Below, piece after piece: positions 1 to 8,023 of a DNA stretch of 64,000 bases (its first letter is position 1; every line of letters starts with the position of its first letter). The DNA is from Sphingomonas_D zeicaulis (GTDB lineage: Bacteria; Pseudomonadota; Alphaproteobacteria; Sphingomonadales; Sphingomonadaceae). The translations under genes were made by a program, and so were the position numbers. The stretch is taken from contig NZ_JBNPXQ010000002.1 of assembly GCF_050433225.1 (NCBI RefSeq), forward strand, positions 124,001 to 188,000, read 5' to 3'. Under the pieces are notes generated by a model, which was given only the letters and a program-made list of their open reading frames with translations, searched no databases and was not told the DNA's origin.

Positions 1-222
1 GGGGCAATAGCTGTAGCCGAAATACATGATGCGATATTTGCCGGCGAGCGCCTGATCGGTCATGCGCTTGCCGTTCTGATCGGTCAGCGCGAACGGCCCG
101 CCGATCCGCGCACCGGCGAGCGGCGCTTCGGACGAAGGGCCGCATCCGGTGAGCATGAGCGGCGCAAGCGCGAGGGCCAGCGCCGCGGCGGGACCGCGAA
201 GGTTTCGAAGGGCAATGTTCAT
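1..222 (-). CDS. SCO1/SenC family lipoprotein (partial, C-terminus outside window)
   Basis: Seen: 74 codons open to the window edge, read from ATG 222. The N-terminus is a lipoprotein signal (Arg-rich start, Ala/Leu-rich core, lipobox MLTGC, Cys at residue 27). It is followed by GGPFALTDQNGK and then YRIMYFGYSYCP, the opening of a thioredoxin fold with the first Cys of the CxxxC copper site at the edge. Known: SCO proteins are membrane-anchored copper chaperones and thiol reductases for cytochrome oxidase CuA assembly, facing the periplasm. An in-frame ATG at 237 would add MAGPE; neither start has a strong ribosome binding site. The second Cys and the distal His that would confirm copper binding lie outside the window. 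Confidence 0.85.
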   Translation of the reverse strand, partial: MNIALRNLRGPAAALALALAPLMLTGCGPSSEAPLAGARIGGPFALTDQNGKRMTDQALAGKYRIMYFGYSYCP

Positions 223-303
223 TTCCGGTCCAGCCATGCTCTGCTATCGTGACTGGGACAAGATAACCTCTTCCGCTTCCATAAACAGGGATCTACCGAC
301 GAG

Positions 304-924
304 ATGAAGCCGACACGCATGTCGACCGGCCGAACCATCCTGCTGGCCGCGGCCGCGGCGCTGTTCGTGGCACCCGCGGCGGCACCGGCGCAGCGTTTTT
401 CCGACAGCTACAACTTCCTCAAGGCCGTAAAGGATCGCGACGGCACCGAGGCGACCAAGCTGATCGAGCAGCCGGGCACCACCATCATCGATGCGCGCGA
501 CCGTGAGAGCGGCGAAACCGCGCTGCATATGGTCGTGAAGCGCCGCGACAATGCCTGGCTGTCCTTCCTGCTCGGCAAGGGTGCGCGCCCCGACATCAAG
601 GACAATGACGGCAACACCCCGCTGATGGCCGCCGCGCAGCTTCGCTATGTCGACGGCGCGCAACTGCTGCTCGCGCGCAAGGCGCGGGTCAATCTCGCGA
701 ACAACAGCGGTGAGACCCCGCTGATCCGCGCCGTCCAGCTCGGCGACACCAATATGGTGCGCATCTTGATCGCTGCCGGTGCCGATCCCAACCAGCGCGA
801 CCTGCTGGCGGGCATGTCGGCGCGCGAATATGCCGAGCGCGACCAGCGTTCGACCAGCATCCTGCGTGAGCTGGACGCTGCCAAGCCGCAATCGAACAAG
901 CCGGTTCAGGGCCCGAAATTCTGA
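304..924 (+). CDS. Exported ankyrin-repeat protein
   Basis: Seen: 206 aa. A cleavable-looking signal peptide (about residues 1-29, ending APAAAPAQ) is followed by three to four ankyrin units: ESGETALHMVVKRRDNAWL, DNDGNTPLMAAAQ, NSGETPLIRAVQLGDTNMV, and a last degenerate one at GADPNQRDLLAGMSAREYA. Ankyrin repeats mediate protein-protein contact, so a periplasmic scaffold or inhibitor role is likely; the partner is unknown. An ATG at 319 would give a slightly shorter signal peptide. It is divergent from the SCO gene, and its 3' end faces mmcB across a perfect hairpin. It is the only plus-strand gene left of the putative origin. Confidence 0.85.
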   Translation: MKPTRMSTGRTILLAAAAALFVAPAAAPAQRFSDSYNFLKAVKDRDGTEATKLIEQPGTTIIDARDRESGETALHMVVKRRDNAWLSFLLGKGARPDIKDNDGNTPLMAAAQLRYVDGAQLLLARKARVNLANNSGETPLIRAVQLGDTNMVRILIAAGADPNQRDLLAGMSAREYAERDQRSTSILRELDAAKPQSNKPVQGPKF

Positions 925-925
925 T

Positions 926-967
926 GCCATCTGCCTGATGTCGAACACCAGGCATCAGGCAGATGGC
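926..967. terminator. 15-bp perfect inverted repeat between convergent genes
   Basis: Arms GCCATCTGCCTGATG (926-940) and CATCAGGCAGATGGC (953-967) are perfect reverse complements around a 12-nt loop. The repeat lies directly after the ankyrin stop and before the mmcB stop. There is no T-tract on either side, so a bidirectional 3'-end or RNA-stabilising hairpin is inferred from position. Confidence 0.6.
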
Positions 968-975
968 CGGTCTTT

Positions 976-1479
976 TCAGGCGAATCCCCCCAGTTCTGGA
1001 TCGATCCCTGCCATCCAGCGATGTGCAGCGCGCCGGGCGAAGCGCAGGGTTTCGGCACGTCGGCGCGCAGGTGGCATCGCCACGGTCGCAGCCTCCCGCA
1101 GGATCGCACCGTCATAGCGATCCGCGACGATCAGCCCGGCCTGCGCGGGCAGGAACGCCTCGGTCTCGAACGGGGTGAGATCGAACCCCGGCGGCACCGC
1201 CCAGAAGAAGCGGTCGCAGTAGTCGAGATAGTCACGCCATTTGAGATCACCGAGCAGATCGGCACGGCTAACCTTGATTTCGACGATGGTGATGCCGCCC
1301 TTGCCATCGATCGCCATCAGATCGGCACGGCGGCCATTTGCCAGCGGCACTTCGGCAATCGCGAACAGATCATGCCGGTGGAACAATCGGCAGGTGCCGC
1401 GCGCGACGTCCGCGGCGCAGATCGCGGCTTTGGCGGGATCGGCGCAGATGGAAGCGGTGTCGAGGGGGGCGGTTGCCAT
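976..1479 (-). CDS. mmcB: MmcB-family DNA repair protein
   Basis: Seen: 167 aa from ATG 1479 (an upstream ATG at 1497 would add MFYSGG). The core reads RRADLMAIDGKGGITIVEIK and then WRDYLDYCDRFFWAVP, a PD-(D/E)xK-like arrangement with a catalytic-looking D...E-I-K. Known: this compact family includes Caulobacter MmcB, a mitomycin-C-inducible protein linked to imuB/dnaE2 damage tolerance, and it is usual in alphaproteobacteria. The nuclease activity is inferred from the fold. It is transcribed toward the ankyrin gene and follows the sleB-like gene on the same strand after about 70 bp. No LexA box was recognised upstream. Confidence 0.82.
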   Translation of the reverse strand: MATAPLDTASICADPAKAAICAADVARGTCRLFHRHDLFAIAEVPLANGRRADLMAIDGKGGITIVEIKVSRADLLGDLKWRDYLDYCDRFFWAVPPGFDLTPFETEAFLPAQAGLIVADRYDGAILREAATVAMPPARRRAETLRFARRAAHRWMAGIDPELGGFA

Positions 1480-1552
1480 CCCGCCAGAATAGAACATTGG
1501 AGGAACACCGCAAGAGGCAGCAACTCGCTTGCTGCACGATCCGGCGACTGGC

Positions 1553-2164
1553 TCAGTGATAGAAGATGTGGTTGCCGACCTTCGCAAGGCGCTGGAGGCG
1601 CCAGCGCGGTGCGATCCGGCTCGCGTGGAAGAACAGCGCCTTGCCAACACTGCTGGCCCATTGCCCGCCCAATGCGATCTGCGCGACGGCGACCGACCGA
1701 CGCCACTGTTCGCTGTCGCGCCGGATCGGCGGCATCGCACCACCGCGGACGAAGGAGAATTGCGAAGGCTGGAAGACCACGCCGCACAGCGAGGTCGGGA
1801 AGCGGCCGGAGGCGGCGCGGTTGCGGATCACCTCGGCGACGGCGAGCTGGCCGTCGAGCGGCTCACCGCGCGATTCGAAATAGACCGCGCCGGCGAGGCA
1901 TTCGGTTTCGGCATCGAGCGCGGAGGGCATCACATGCGATGCGACCAGCGCCGCGAGCGATGCGGCGGTCGGCGCAATCGTGTTGCCCAGGAAGATGCGC
2001 GGCGAGGGGGCAACGATCTGAAGCCCTCGCATGATGCCGAATCCGCCGGTCTCCGTCGCCGCTGCCTCCGCCGCCATGGCGGGGCGTGGCAAGCCGGCGA
2101 GGCTGGCAACGAGCGCGCAGGCGAACAGCATCGTCCGCGCGACGGATTGGAACGAGAAAGTCAT
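1553..2164 (-). CDS. SleB-type cell wall hydrolase, exported
   Basis: Seen: 203 aa. A signal peptide (residues 1-31, ending RPAMAAEA) precedes a Hydrolase_2 domain over about the last 120 residues: AGAVYFESRGEPLDGQLAVA with the catalytic-type Glu, AEVIRNRA, CGVVFQPSQFSF, and the closing HASRIAPRW...KVGNHIFYH. Known: SleB/CwlJ domains cleave peptidoglycan (lytic transglycosylase-like). Non-sporulating alphaproteobacteria have exported versions used for wall remodelling. The two Cys in the domain could pair. It is probably cotranscribed with mmcB downstream; no functional link is visible. Confidence 0.88.
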   Translation of the reverse strand: MTFSFQSVARTMLFACALVASLAGLPRPAMAAEAAATETGGFGIMRGLQIVAPSPRIFLGNTIAPTAASLAALVASHVMPSALDAETECLAGAVYFESRGEPLDGQLAVAEVIRNRAASGRFPTSLCGVVFQPSQFSFVRGGAMPPIRRDSEQWRRSVAVAQIALGGQWASSVGKALFFHASRIAPRWRLQRLAKVGNHIFYH

Positions 2165-2318
2165 GCACCCCGATCGTCAAGGCGGCGGCGCGATCGGATG
2201 CCGATACAGGGCTATCCTCCCGCTTCGCCGTCTGCGTCAACCACCCGGATCTTATTCGCCCGGCTGTGCGGCCCCGCTATCTAACTCCGCGTCTGGTTCC
2301 CCGCCGGATGGCGCCAAG

Positions 2319-2657
2319 TCAAGTTTCGCCGATCGTTTCAGCGGCAAAGCGTTCGGGCTCGACGATGTCCAGTTCGACGAGCCAAAGATCGGGATCGCGC
2401 GCGCGGCGGCGATCGATGTAGGCGGCCAGCGCGCTGCCTTCATCATCGGCGGGGCCGCACCGCGCCCAACGATAGCGGCCGAGATGATCGAGTTGCCGTT
2501 CGATCAGCGCAACGAAGCGACCGCGGTCGACGCATTGAAGGAGCACCGTGCCAGCACCATCATCGCCATGCCGCAGCACCATCGCATGGCCGCCTTCGGC
2601 ATGCGCGCGGCGGACGAGCGCGCTGACCAGCATCCGGCTGGTCAGCCGTATGCTCAT
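2319..2657 (-). CDS. DUF1491 family protein
   Basis: Seen: 112 aa from ATG 2657, whose ATGA overlaps the stop of the upstream thioesterase gene; this coupling decides the start, since the longer frame reading up to 2804 is antisense filler. Start MSIRLTSRMLVSALVRRAHA, then GGHAMVLRHGDDGAGTVLLQ and CGPADDEGSALAAYIDRRRA. This matches the alphaproteobacterial DUF1491 pattern (short protein, G-D-x-x-A-G-x-V/L motif). Function is unknown. It is the last gene of the hpf-ptsN-thioesterase run. Confidence 0.75.
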   Translation of the reverse strand: MSIRLTSRMLVSALVRRAHAEGGHAMVLRHGDDGAGTVLLQCVDRGRFVALIERQLDHLGRYRWARCGPADDEGSALAAYIDRRRARDPDLWLVELDIVEPERFAAETIGET

Positions 2658-3157
2658 GGCTGCGCCGCGCGGACGTAGCCGGGGAGTGCCGCGAGCGCTA
2701 TCTGCGAGCGCATGAAGGTGCCGGTGCCGCGCGCCACTTCCTCGCCATCCTGATCGATCAGCCGCGCATCGCCGACATAGACACGACGCCGGCCGCTGAC
2801 CCATCGGCCTTCGGCGATCACCGGCCCGGCGCGCAGCGGCCGCGTGAACAGCAGGTTGAACTGCGTTGTCAGCAGGAAACGATCGGTAACCAGGCTGTTG
2901 CAGGCGTAGAAGGCGGCATCGTCGAGCATCTTGAAATAAACGGTGCCATGCGCTGCGCCCGCGGCATGGAACACACGCTCATCAATATCGAACAGGATCC
3001 GCGCCAGCCCCGTGCCGGTTATTTCCAGCCGCGACGGGAAAAGCTGGTTGATCGCCGCCGCCGCATAGAGAGACTCGAGCGCGCGGTAATGCGCCTCGGC
3101 CCCGACCGGCGCGGCGCCCTGGCCATTCGCCTCAGGCAGCGTCACGCGTGCCCACAC
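2654..3157 (-). CDS. PaaI-family (hotdog) thioesterase
   Basis: Seen: up to 167 aa. The hotdog core runs from the ESLYAAAAINQLF helix through HAAGAAHGTVYFKMLDDAAF (the PaaI HGG-like site, here AHG) to TTQFNLLFTRPLRAGPVIAE. Known: such enzymes hydrolyse acyl- or aryl-CoA thioesters in the cytoplasm; the substrate cannot be read from sequence. The first ATG overlaps ptsN by 26 bp; a GTG at 3145 gives a 14-bp overlap and is an equally good start. The gene is coupled by ATGA to DUF1491 downstream. Confidence 0.8.
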   Translation of the reverse strand: MWARVTLPEANGQGAAPVGAEAHYRALESLYAAAAINQLFPSRLEITGTGLARILFDIDERVFHAAGAAHGTVYFKMLDDAAFYACNSLVTDRFLLTTQFNLLFTRPLRAGPVIAEGRWVSGRRRVYVGDARLIDQDGEEVARGTGTFMRSQIALAALPGYVRAAQP

Positions 3158-3599
3158 CCGTCAGCAGCGCATAGAGCGCGTCGGTAGACGAGGCACCGCG
3201 CAGCTTGGCGACGAAGATGCGATCGCGCAGCTGGCGGCTGACCCGCGCCAGCGCCTTGAGATGGTCCACGCCGGCATCGGGCGGCGATAAAAGCATGAAG
3301 ATGAGATCGACGGGCATATCATCGATGGCCTGGAACTCGATCGGCTCGGCAAGGCGCGCGAACACGCCCACCACTCGGTCGACACCGGGAATCTTGCCGT
3401 GCGGGATGGCGACGCCGTCGCCGAACCCCGTTGACCCGAGTCGCTCCCGCTCGGTCAGCCTGTCGATCACCAGCTTCTGTTCGATGCCGAACTCCCGTTC
3501 GGAAATCTGCCCGAGTTGCTGGAACAAGCTCTTCTTGTTGCTCGCCCCGAGCGCGGCCTCAACCGCACCCGGCACGAGCATGTCATTGAAATCGGTCAT
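3132..3599 (-). CDS. ptsN: PTS IIA-like nitrogen regulatory protein PtsN (EIIA-Ntr)
   Basis: Seen: 155 aa from ATG 3599. PTS_EIIA type 2 domain with the phosphorylated His in GDGVAIPHGK (His67), then DMPVDLIFMLLSPPDAG. Known: EIIA-Ntr accepts phosphate from the EI-Ntr/NPr relay and controls potassium uptake, the stringent response and nitrogen balance; it is normally encoded next to rpoN and hpf. Here hpf lies directly upstream (68-bp gap) but rpoN is not in the cluster; dnaQ occupies that side. The upstream in-frame ATG at 3626 lacks family similarity. Confidence 0.92.
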   Translation of the reverse strand: MTDFNDMLVPGAVEAALGASNKKSLFQQLGQISEREFGIEQKLVIDRLTERERLGSTGFGDGVAIPHGKIPGVDRVVGVFARLAEPIEFQAIDDMPVDLIFMLLSPPDAGVDHLKALARVSRQLRDRIFVAKLRGASSTDALYALLTGVGTRDAA

Positions 3600-3667
3600 C
3601 GTCGTTCCGGTTGGGCGGGCACGCAATGCATACCCGCCTCAGTCAGGCCCCCCCAGGACGCGCCGAT

Positions 3668-4243
3668 TCAGCCGACGCGGTTCGGCTCGACCCATCCGAT
3701 CGTGCCGTCGCCGCGCCGATACACCATATTGTAGGTGCCGGTACCCGAATTCTTGAACAGCAATGCATTGGTATGGCGTAGATCGAGCATCATCACCGCG
3801 TCGGAGACGCTCGCATCGGGGACGTCGACGCGGGTTTCCGCGATGATCGGCGGATTGTCAGCCACCTCTTCTTCGGGCTCTACCGCTTCGGCGAACAGCG
3901 TATAACCGGCATCCGCCGGGATTTCACCGGCACTGGCGCTGCCGTTGCGCGCCTTCAGGCGGCGCATATAGCGGCGAAGCTGCGTCTCGATCTTGTCCGC
4001 GGCCCCATCGAACGCGGGATGCGCCTCACCGCCCATCGACGAGGCCTTGAGGATCACACCCTGCATCACATGGGCGACGATATCACAGACGAAGCGGGCG
4101 TCGTGCGGACCCTTGCCGAACGTCACGTTGGCCGAAATGGCGCGCGCGAAATATTTGTCGGCGATTCCCTGCAGGCGATCGCCGACATGCGACTTGAGCG
4201 CATCGCCAGTTTCGACCTGATGACCGGAAATACGGATATCCAT
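3668..4243 (-). CDS. hpf: Ribosome hibernation promoting factor, long form
   Basis: Seen: 191 aa from ATG 4243, preceded by a GGAGAAG ribosome binding site that decides against the ATG at 4273. An N-terminal S30AE/YfiA domain (about 1-100) starts MDIRISGHQVETGDALKSHV. A linker with an acidic EEE stretch leads to a C-terminal dimerisation domain (about 130-190) with DASVSDAVMMLDLRHTNAL and YRRGDGTIGWVEP. Known: long HPF binds the 30S A/P sites and pairs ribosomes into 100S dimers in stationary phase. Length is as expected for the long type. It is clustered with ptsN. Confidence 0.94.
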   Translation of the reverse strand: MDIRISGHQVETGDALKSHVGDRLQGIADKYFARAISANVTFGKGPHDARFVCDIVAHVMQGVILKASSMGGEAHPAFDGAADKIETQLRRYMRRLKARNGSASAGEIPADAGYTLFAEAVEPEEEVADNPPIIAETRVDVPDASVSDAVMMLDLRHTNALLFKNSGTGTYNMVYRRGDGTIGWVEPNRVG

Positions 4244-4292
4244 TCGCTTCTCCACTACTAACGGCATACACATGGGTATGCCGGGGGGAGCG

Positions 4293-4997
4293 TCAACCGG
4301 ACGCCCCGGTGACCGTCCAGAGCGGATCGGTCAGTTTCGCGATGAAGGCGCGATGACGCTCCAGTTCCGCTTCGGACGCAGCATGCGGGCGCGGTGCGCG
4401 CTGCCGCCGTCCTCCGACGGGTTCGTGGAGCATCACCGGCTCCGCCACGAGCGGGCTCTCGTCGCTGGCCAGCATGAGGCCGATCTGGCGGCCCCCGGTC
4501 AATTCGACGTAGATCTGGGCAAGAAGCTGGGCGTCGAGCAGCGCGCCATGCTTGATGCGATGGCTGCGGTCGATCCCGAAACGGACGCACAGCGCATCCA
4601 GGCTGTGCTTGGCGCCGGGATGGCGCGTGCGCGCCATCGTCAGCGTATCGATCATGCGCGAGCTGCCGATGTGCAGCCGGCCACAATTGCCAAGCTCATT
4701 GTTGAGGAAGGCGAAGTCGAAGACGGCATTGTGCGCCACCAGCGGACTGTCCTCGATGAAGTCGAGCAGATCCTCGCAGATATCCTCGAACAGCGGCTTG
4801 TCCGCCAGAAAGGCCTCTGAAAGGCCGTGGACCGCCTGTGCCTCGGGCGGCATCGAGCGTTCGGGGTTGCAGTAGGTGTGGTAGACCCGGCCGGTCTCGA
4901 CCCGGTTGATCAGTTCCACGCAGCCGATCTCGACGAGACGGTCGCCATTCTGGGGATTGAGACCCGTGGTTTCGGTGTCGAAGACAATTTCACGCAT
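4293..4997 (-). CDS. dnaQ: DNA polymerase III epsilon subunit (3'-5' proofreading exonuclease)
   Basis: Seen: 234 aa. DEDDh exonuclease motifs: Exo I FDTETTGLNP near the N-terminus, Exo II VAHNAVFDFAFLN about residue 88-100, and Exo III HGALLDAQLLA with catalytic His and Asp about residue 150-160. Known: epsilon sits between the alpha and theta subunits of the replisome core and removes mispaired bases. The C-terminal 40 residues (Arg/Ala-rich, ending DPLWTVTGASG) match the short alpha-binding tail in position. Only 8 bp separates it from coaE upstream, so it belongs to the origin-proximal PPSR-maf-aroE-coaE-dnaQ operon. Confidence 0.95.
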   Translation of the reverse strand: MREIVFDTETTGLNPQNGDRLVEIGCVELINRVETGRVYHTYCNPERSMPPEAQAVHGLSEAFLADKPLFEDICEDLLDFIEDSPLVAHNAVFDFAFLNNELGNCGRLHIGSSRMIDTLTMARTRHPGAKHSLDALCVRFGIDRSHRIKHGALLDAQLLAQIYVELTGGRQIGLMLASDESPLVAEPVMLHEPVGGRRQRAPRPHAASEAELERHRAFIAKLTDPLWTVTGASG

Positions 4998-5005
4998 TGG
5001 TCACA

Positions 5006-5599
5006 TTATCGTCGCTGCCGTGCCTTGAGGCAAGCGATGACACGGCGGACCGCCCCCCGGGTAGCATCCAAAGTACCGCCGGTCGGGACCACGAAATCGG
5101 CGCGCCGCCGCTTTTGCGCGTCGGGCAGTTGCAGCGTGAGGATGCGCCTGAACTTCTCCGTCGTCATGCCGCGCCGCGCGAGCACGCGGCGGCGCTGTTT
5201 CCACGCCGGCGCGGAGGCGACGACAATTGCATCCACCCGCGCCGCGCCGCGCTTTTCGAACAGCAGCGGAATATCGAGCAATACCATCGGCCGGGCGCGG
5301 TGGCGGCGCAGAAAGCGGTGCCGGGCGGCGGCAACGGCGGGCAGCACGATCCGCTCCAGCTCCGCCAGCGCCGCCGGATCGCCGAACACGGCTTTGCCGA
5401 TCGCCTGCCTATCGAGCCCGCCCGGGCCCGTTGTACCCGGAAAACGCGACTCGATGGCGGCCAGCAGCAGCCCGCCCGGGCCCTGCAGCCGGTGCACTTC
5501 GGCGTCGGCATCGAACACCGGCACGCCGGCCCCGGCGAAGATCGCCGCGACCGCCGATTTGCCCATGCCGATCGACCCTGTCAGCCCGATCACGATCAT
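5006..5599 (-). CDS. coaE: Dephospho-CoA kinase
   Basis: Seen: 197 aa. P-loop GLTGSIGMGKSAVA at residues 6-19, the GVPVFDADAEVHRL substrate lid region, VVLDIPLLFE-type motif (MVLLDIPLLFEKRGA) and the R-x-x-RR segment KQRRRVLARRGM. Known: phosphorylates the 3'-OH of dephospho-CoA, the last step of CoA synthesis, in the cytoplasm. It ends 8 bp before dnaQ and starts 21 bp after the aroE stop, in the same transcription unit. Confidence 0.95.
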   Translation of the reverse strand: MIVIGLTGSIGMGKSAVAAIFAGAGVPVFDADAEVHRLQGPGGLLLAAIESRFPGTTGPGGLDRQAIGKAVFGDPAALAELERIVLPAVAAARHRFLRRHRARPMVLLDIPLLFEKRGAARVDAIVVASAPAWKQRRRVLARRGMTTEKFRRILTLQLPDAQKRRRADFVVPTGGTLDATRGAVRRVIACLKARQRR

Positions 5600-5620
5600 G
5601 GACCGGCGCCTAGCCGAAGA

Positions 5621-6457
5621 TCAGCGCTCCGTCAGCAACGCGCGCAGCGTGCGGTTCGATTCGTCATTGTTCGGCGGTTCGGACCCGTAAAACTGGCGGA
5701 ACGCCTGCCGCGCCTGCCCGATCAGCATCTCCAGCCCGTCGACCGCGCGGCGCTTGTGCCGACGCGCATTGGCGAGGAGCGCGGTATCGAGCGGATCATA
5801 GACCATGTCGAACACGGTCGCCTCGGGCGATGTCGCCTCCAGCCCCTGGAGGATCGGCTGCGGCATCGCCGGCTGACCCGCCATCCCCAGCGGGCTGGCG
5901 TTGATCACCAGCGCGACATCCTCCAGCGCGGCATGGGCGCCGGCAAAATCATGGATCGTCGCGGGCAGTGCGCAATCCGCCAGCAGTTCGGAGGCCTTGG
6001 CGCGATCGCGGGCGATCACGCGCAGGCCGGCAACCTCCTGGTTGCGCAGCACCGCGACCGCGGCGCGTGCGGCACCGCCAGCGCCGATCAGGCATACGCT
6101 CTTCTCCCGCGCAGTGCGGCCAATCGCCGCCTGCACGCCGGCGACGTCGCTGTTCATGCCGATCAGCGCGCCATCCTCGCGATAGACGATGTTGACCGCG
6201 CCCACCGCCTCCGCCGATGGCGCGACGCGATCGACGAGGCGCAGCATATCCTGCTTGTGCGGGATGGTGACGTTGCAGCCGAGCCACGCATGATCCCGGA
6301 AAACCAGGCGCAGATAAGAGGATAGTCCACCGCGCGCGACCCGGCGCCGGCGATAATCGCCTTCCATGCCGAGCTGCTTCAACCAGTAACGATGGATGAC
6401 CGGTGATTTCGACTGGGCGATCGGGTCCCCGATCACTTCAGCGTAGTGCACGGTCAT
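5621..6457 (-). CDS. aroE: Shikimate dehydrogenase
   Basis: Seen: 278 aa from ATG 6457, which overlaps the maf stop as ATGA and so fixes the start. Substrate-binding N-domain EVIGDPIAQSKSPVIHRYW, catalytic Lys in CNVTIPHK, MNSDVAGVQAAI (the N-T/S-D site), and nucleotide-binding IGAGGAARAAVAVL about residue 130. Known: NADPH-dependent reduction of 3-dehydroshikimate to shikimate. Between the N-terminal motif and the catalytic Lys the segment YRRRRVARGGLSSYL replaces the more usual Y-x-P/x-x-V form, which may be lineage variation. Confidence 0.94.
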   Translation of the reverse strand: MTVHYAEVIGDPIAQSKSPVIHRYWLKQLGMEGDYRRRRVARGGLSSYLRLVFRDHAWLGCNVTIPHKQDMLRLVDRVAPSAEAVGAVNIVYREDGALIGMNSDVAGVQAAIGRTAREKSVCLIGAGGAARAAVAVLRNQEVAGLRVIARDRAKASELLADCALPATIHDFAGAHAALEDVALVINASPLGMAGQPAMPQPILQGLEATSPEATVFDMVYDPLDTALLANARRHKRRAVDGLEMLIGQARQAFRQFYGSEPPNNDESNRTLRALLTER

Positions 6458-7050
6458 GTCGCGATGATCCCCCTTGTTCTCAGATAATCCAGCAATGGCA
6501 ACAGCGGCATTCCGATGATCGTGAACTGGCTGCCCTCGATCCGCGAGAAGAGCTGAACGCCGCGGCCTTCGATACGGTAACAACCGACACACCCGGCTGC
6601 ATGTGCATATTCCGCATCCAGATAGGCCTCGATGGACATCGGGCCGAGCGGACGCATGGTGAGCTTCGCGCGATCGACGAACCGCCACACCGCGCGGCCA
6701 TTCTCCGCGATCACCGCCGCGCTGAACAGGCTGTGGGTGCGGCCCGAAAGAAGGGCGAGCTGCGCCGCCGCCGCATCCCGATCCGTCGGCTTGTCGAGCA
6801 TCCTACCGTCGTCGAGCGCCAGCACCTGATCGCAACCGAGCACCAGCGCGCCGGGAATCCGCTGCGACAGCCGGAGCGCCTTCAGCTCGGCCAGCGCATC
6901 GGCGAGGTCGCGCGGGGCGATGCCCCCGGCGCGCAGCGAATCCTTCGCCGTTTCCTCGTCGACGCCCGCCGCCATCGCCTCGTGCGGCACGCCCGCCGCC
7001 TCCAGCATCGCGCGCCGTCCGGCGCTTTGCGATGCGAGCACCAGAGTCAA
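6454..7050 (-). CDS. maf: Maf-like nucleoside triphosphate pyrophosphatase
   Basis: Seen: 198 aa. Start TLVLASQSAGRRAMLEAAGV carries the Maf SxxR signature; GALVLGCDQVLALDD holds the catalytic Asp/Gln and DKPTDRDAAAAQLALLSGRT the conserved loop. Known: Maf enzymes hydrolyse (mostly methylated or non-canonical) nucleotides to the monophosphate and have been tied to division arrest. It overlaps PPSR upstream and aroE downstream by 4 bp each (ATGA), typical of the alphaproteobacterial origin-side cluster. Confidence 0.92.
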   Translation of the reverse strand: MTLVLASQSAGRRAMLEAAGVPHEAMAAGVDEETAKDSLRAGGIAPRDLADALAELKALRLSQRIPGALVLGCDQVLALDDGRMLDKPTDRDAAAAQLALLSGRTHSLFSAAVIAENGRAVWRFVDRAKLTMRPLGPMSIEAYLDAEYAHAAGCVGCYRIEGRGVQLFSRIEGSQFTIIGMPLLPLLDYLRTRGIIAT

Positions 7051-7880
7051 GTCCGTCCTCCTTCGCGCATCGAACTGGTGCGCTCATTGTAGAGATTGAT
7101 GATCGCCGCCGCGGTCTCCTCGATCGAACGTCGGGTCACGTCGATCACCGGCCAGCCATTATCGGCATAGATGCGCCGCGCGAAGGCCACTTCGCGCTGC
7201 ACCGCCTCATGATCGACATAATCTGTCTCGGGCGCCTGGTTGAGCGAGAGCAGCCGGTTGCGCCGCACCTGCACCAGCCGGTCAGCGCTGGTGGTGAGCC
7301 CGACAACCAGCGGGTTCTTGAGCACATAGAGCAGGTTCGGCGGCGGAGAGGCGGGGACGATCGGGATATTGGCGGTCTTGTAGCCACGATTGGCGAGGTA
7401 GATCGAGGTCGGGGTCTTCGAGCAGCGCGAGACCCCCGCGAGCACGATATCGGCCTCCTCCCAATTCTCCCAGCCGACGCCGTCATCGTGCGCGATGGTG
7501 AACTGGATCGCGTCGACACGCGCGAAATAGGCGGCATCGAGCGTGTGCTGGCGGCCCGGCCGCGCCTTCGCCTCCTGCCCCAGCAGGCTCGACAGCGCAT
7601 CGATCACCGGATCGAGCGCGGGCACCGCCGGCAGCCCCATCGCGCGGCAGCGCGTCTCCAGCTTGCGGCGCGTGTCGCTGTTGACCAGCGTGTAGAGCAC
7701 CAGTCCGGGGTTCTGCGCGACCTCGACGAGGATGCGCTCGAGATGCCCTTCGGAGCGCACCATCGGCCAGAAATGGCGGATCGTCTCGACGCCGTCGAAT
7801 TGGGCGAGCGCCGCCTTGGCGATGTTTTCCAGTGTCTCGCCGGTCGAATCCGACAGCAGATGGAGGTGAAGCCGCGTCAT
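7047..7880 (-). CDS. ppsR: Pyruvate,phosphate/water dikinase regulatory protein (PSRP, DUF299)
   Basis: Seen: 277 aa from ATG 7880. HLHLLSDSTGETLENIAKAA at the N-terminus, ADIVLAGVSRCSKTPTSIYL as the P-loop region about residue 145-165, ANRGYKTANIPIVP, and RLLSLNQ. Known: bifunctional ADP-dependent kinase and Pi-dependent phosphorylase that switches PEP synthase or PPDK off and on. This is the DUF299/RP001-type gene that borders the replication origin opposite hemE in Caulobacter and Rickettsia. The same frame continues upstream to 8264 but has no family similarity there and would run through the origin region. Confidence 0.94.
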   Translation of the reverse strand: MTRLHLHLLSDSTGETLENIAKAALAQFDGVETIRHFWPMVRSEGHLERILVEVAQNPGLVLYTLVNSDTRRKLETRCRAMGLPAVPALDPVIDALSSLLGQEAKARPGRQHTLDAAYFARVDAIQFTIAHDDGVGWENWEEADIVLAGVSRCSKTPTSIYLANRGYKTANIPIVPASPPPNLLYVLKNPLVVGLTTSADRLVQVRRNRLLSLNQAPETDYVDHEAVQREVAFARRIYADNGWPVIDVTRRSIEETAAAIINLYNERTSSMREGGRT

Positions 7881-7891
7881 GTGCGCAAGGC

Positions 7892-7900
7892 TGTGGGTAA
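7892..7900 (-). promoter_or_regulatory. DnaA-box-like 9-mer
   Basis: TGTGGGTAA on the plus strand reads TTACCCACA on the minus strand, one mismatch from the TTATCCACA consensus. It lies 12 bp upstream of the ppsR start, inside the putative origin. Confidence 0.5.
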
Positions 7901-7971
7901 GTGCTGGAGATTGGCAAGGACAAATGCTGTGCGCCGCCGACCGACCGATTCCATCCCCGTGTTTGTCGATT

Positions 7972-7980
7972 CCATCCACA
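7972..7980 (+). promoter_or_regulatory. DnaA-box-like 9-mer (weak)
   Basis: CCATCCACA, two mismatches from TTATCCACA but with the conserved ATCCACA core. It partly overlaps a GATTC methylation site (7968-7972). Confidence 0.4.
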
Positions 7981-8002
7981 GCTTGCCAACAGCGCGCCGG
8001 AT

Positions 8003-8023
8003 TCATCCACAGCCTGTGGGTTG
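8003..8023. promoter_or_regulatory. Pair of inverted DnaA-box-like 9-mers
   Basis: TCATCCACA (8003-8011, plus strand), one mismatch from TTATCCACA and close to the Caulobacter TGATCCACA type, faces TGTGGGTTG (8015-8023; CAACCCACA on the minus strand). Three bases separate the two convergent boxes. A GATTC site overlaps the left one. Confidence 0.5.
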
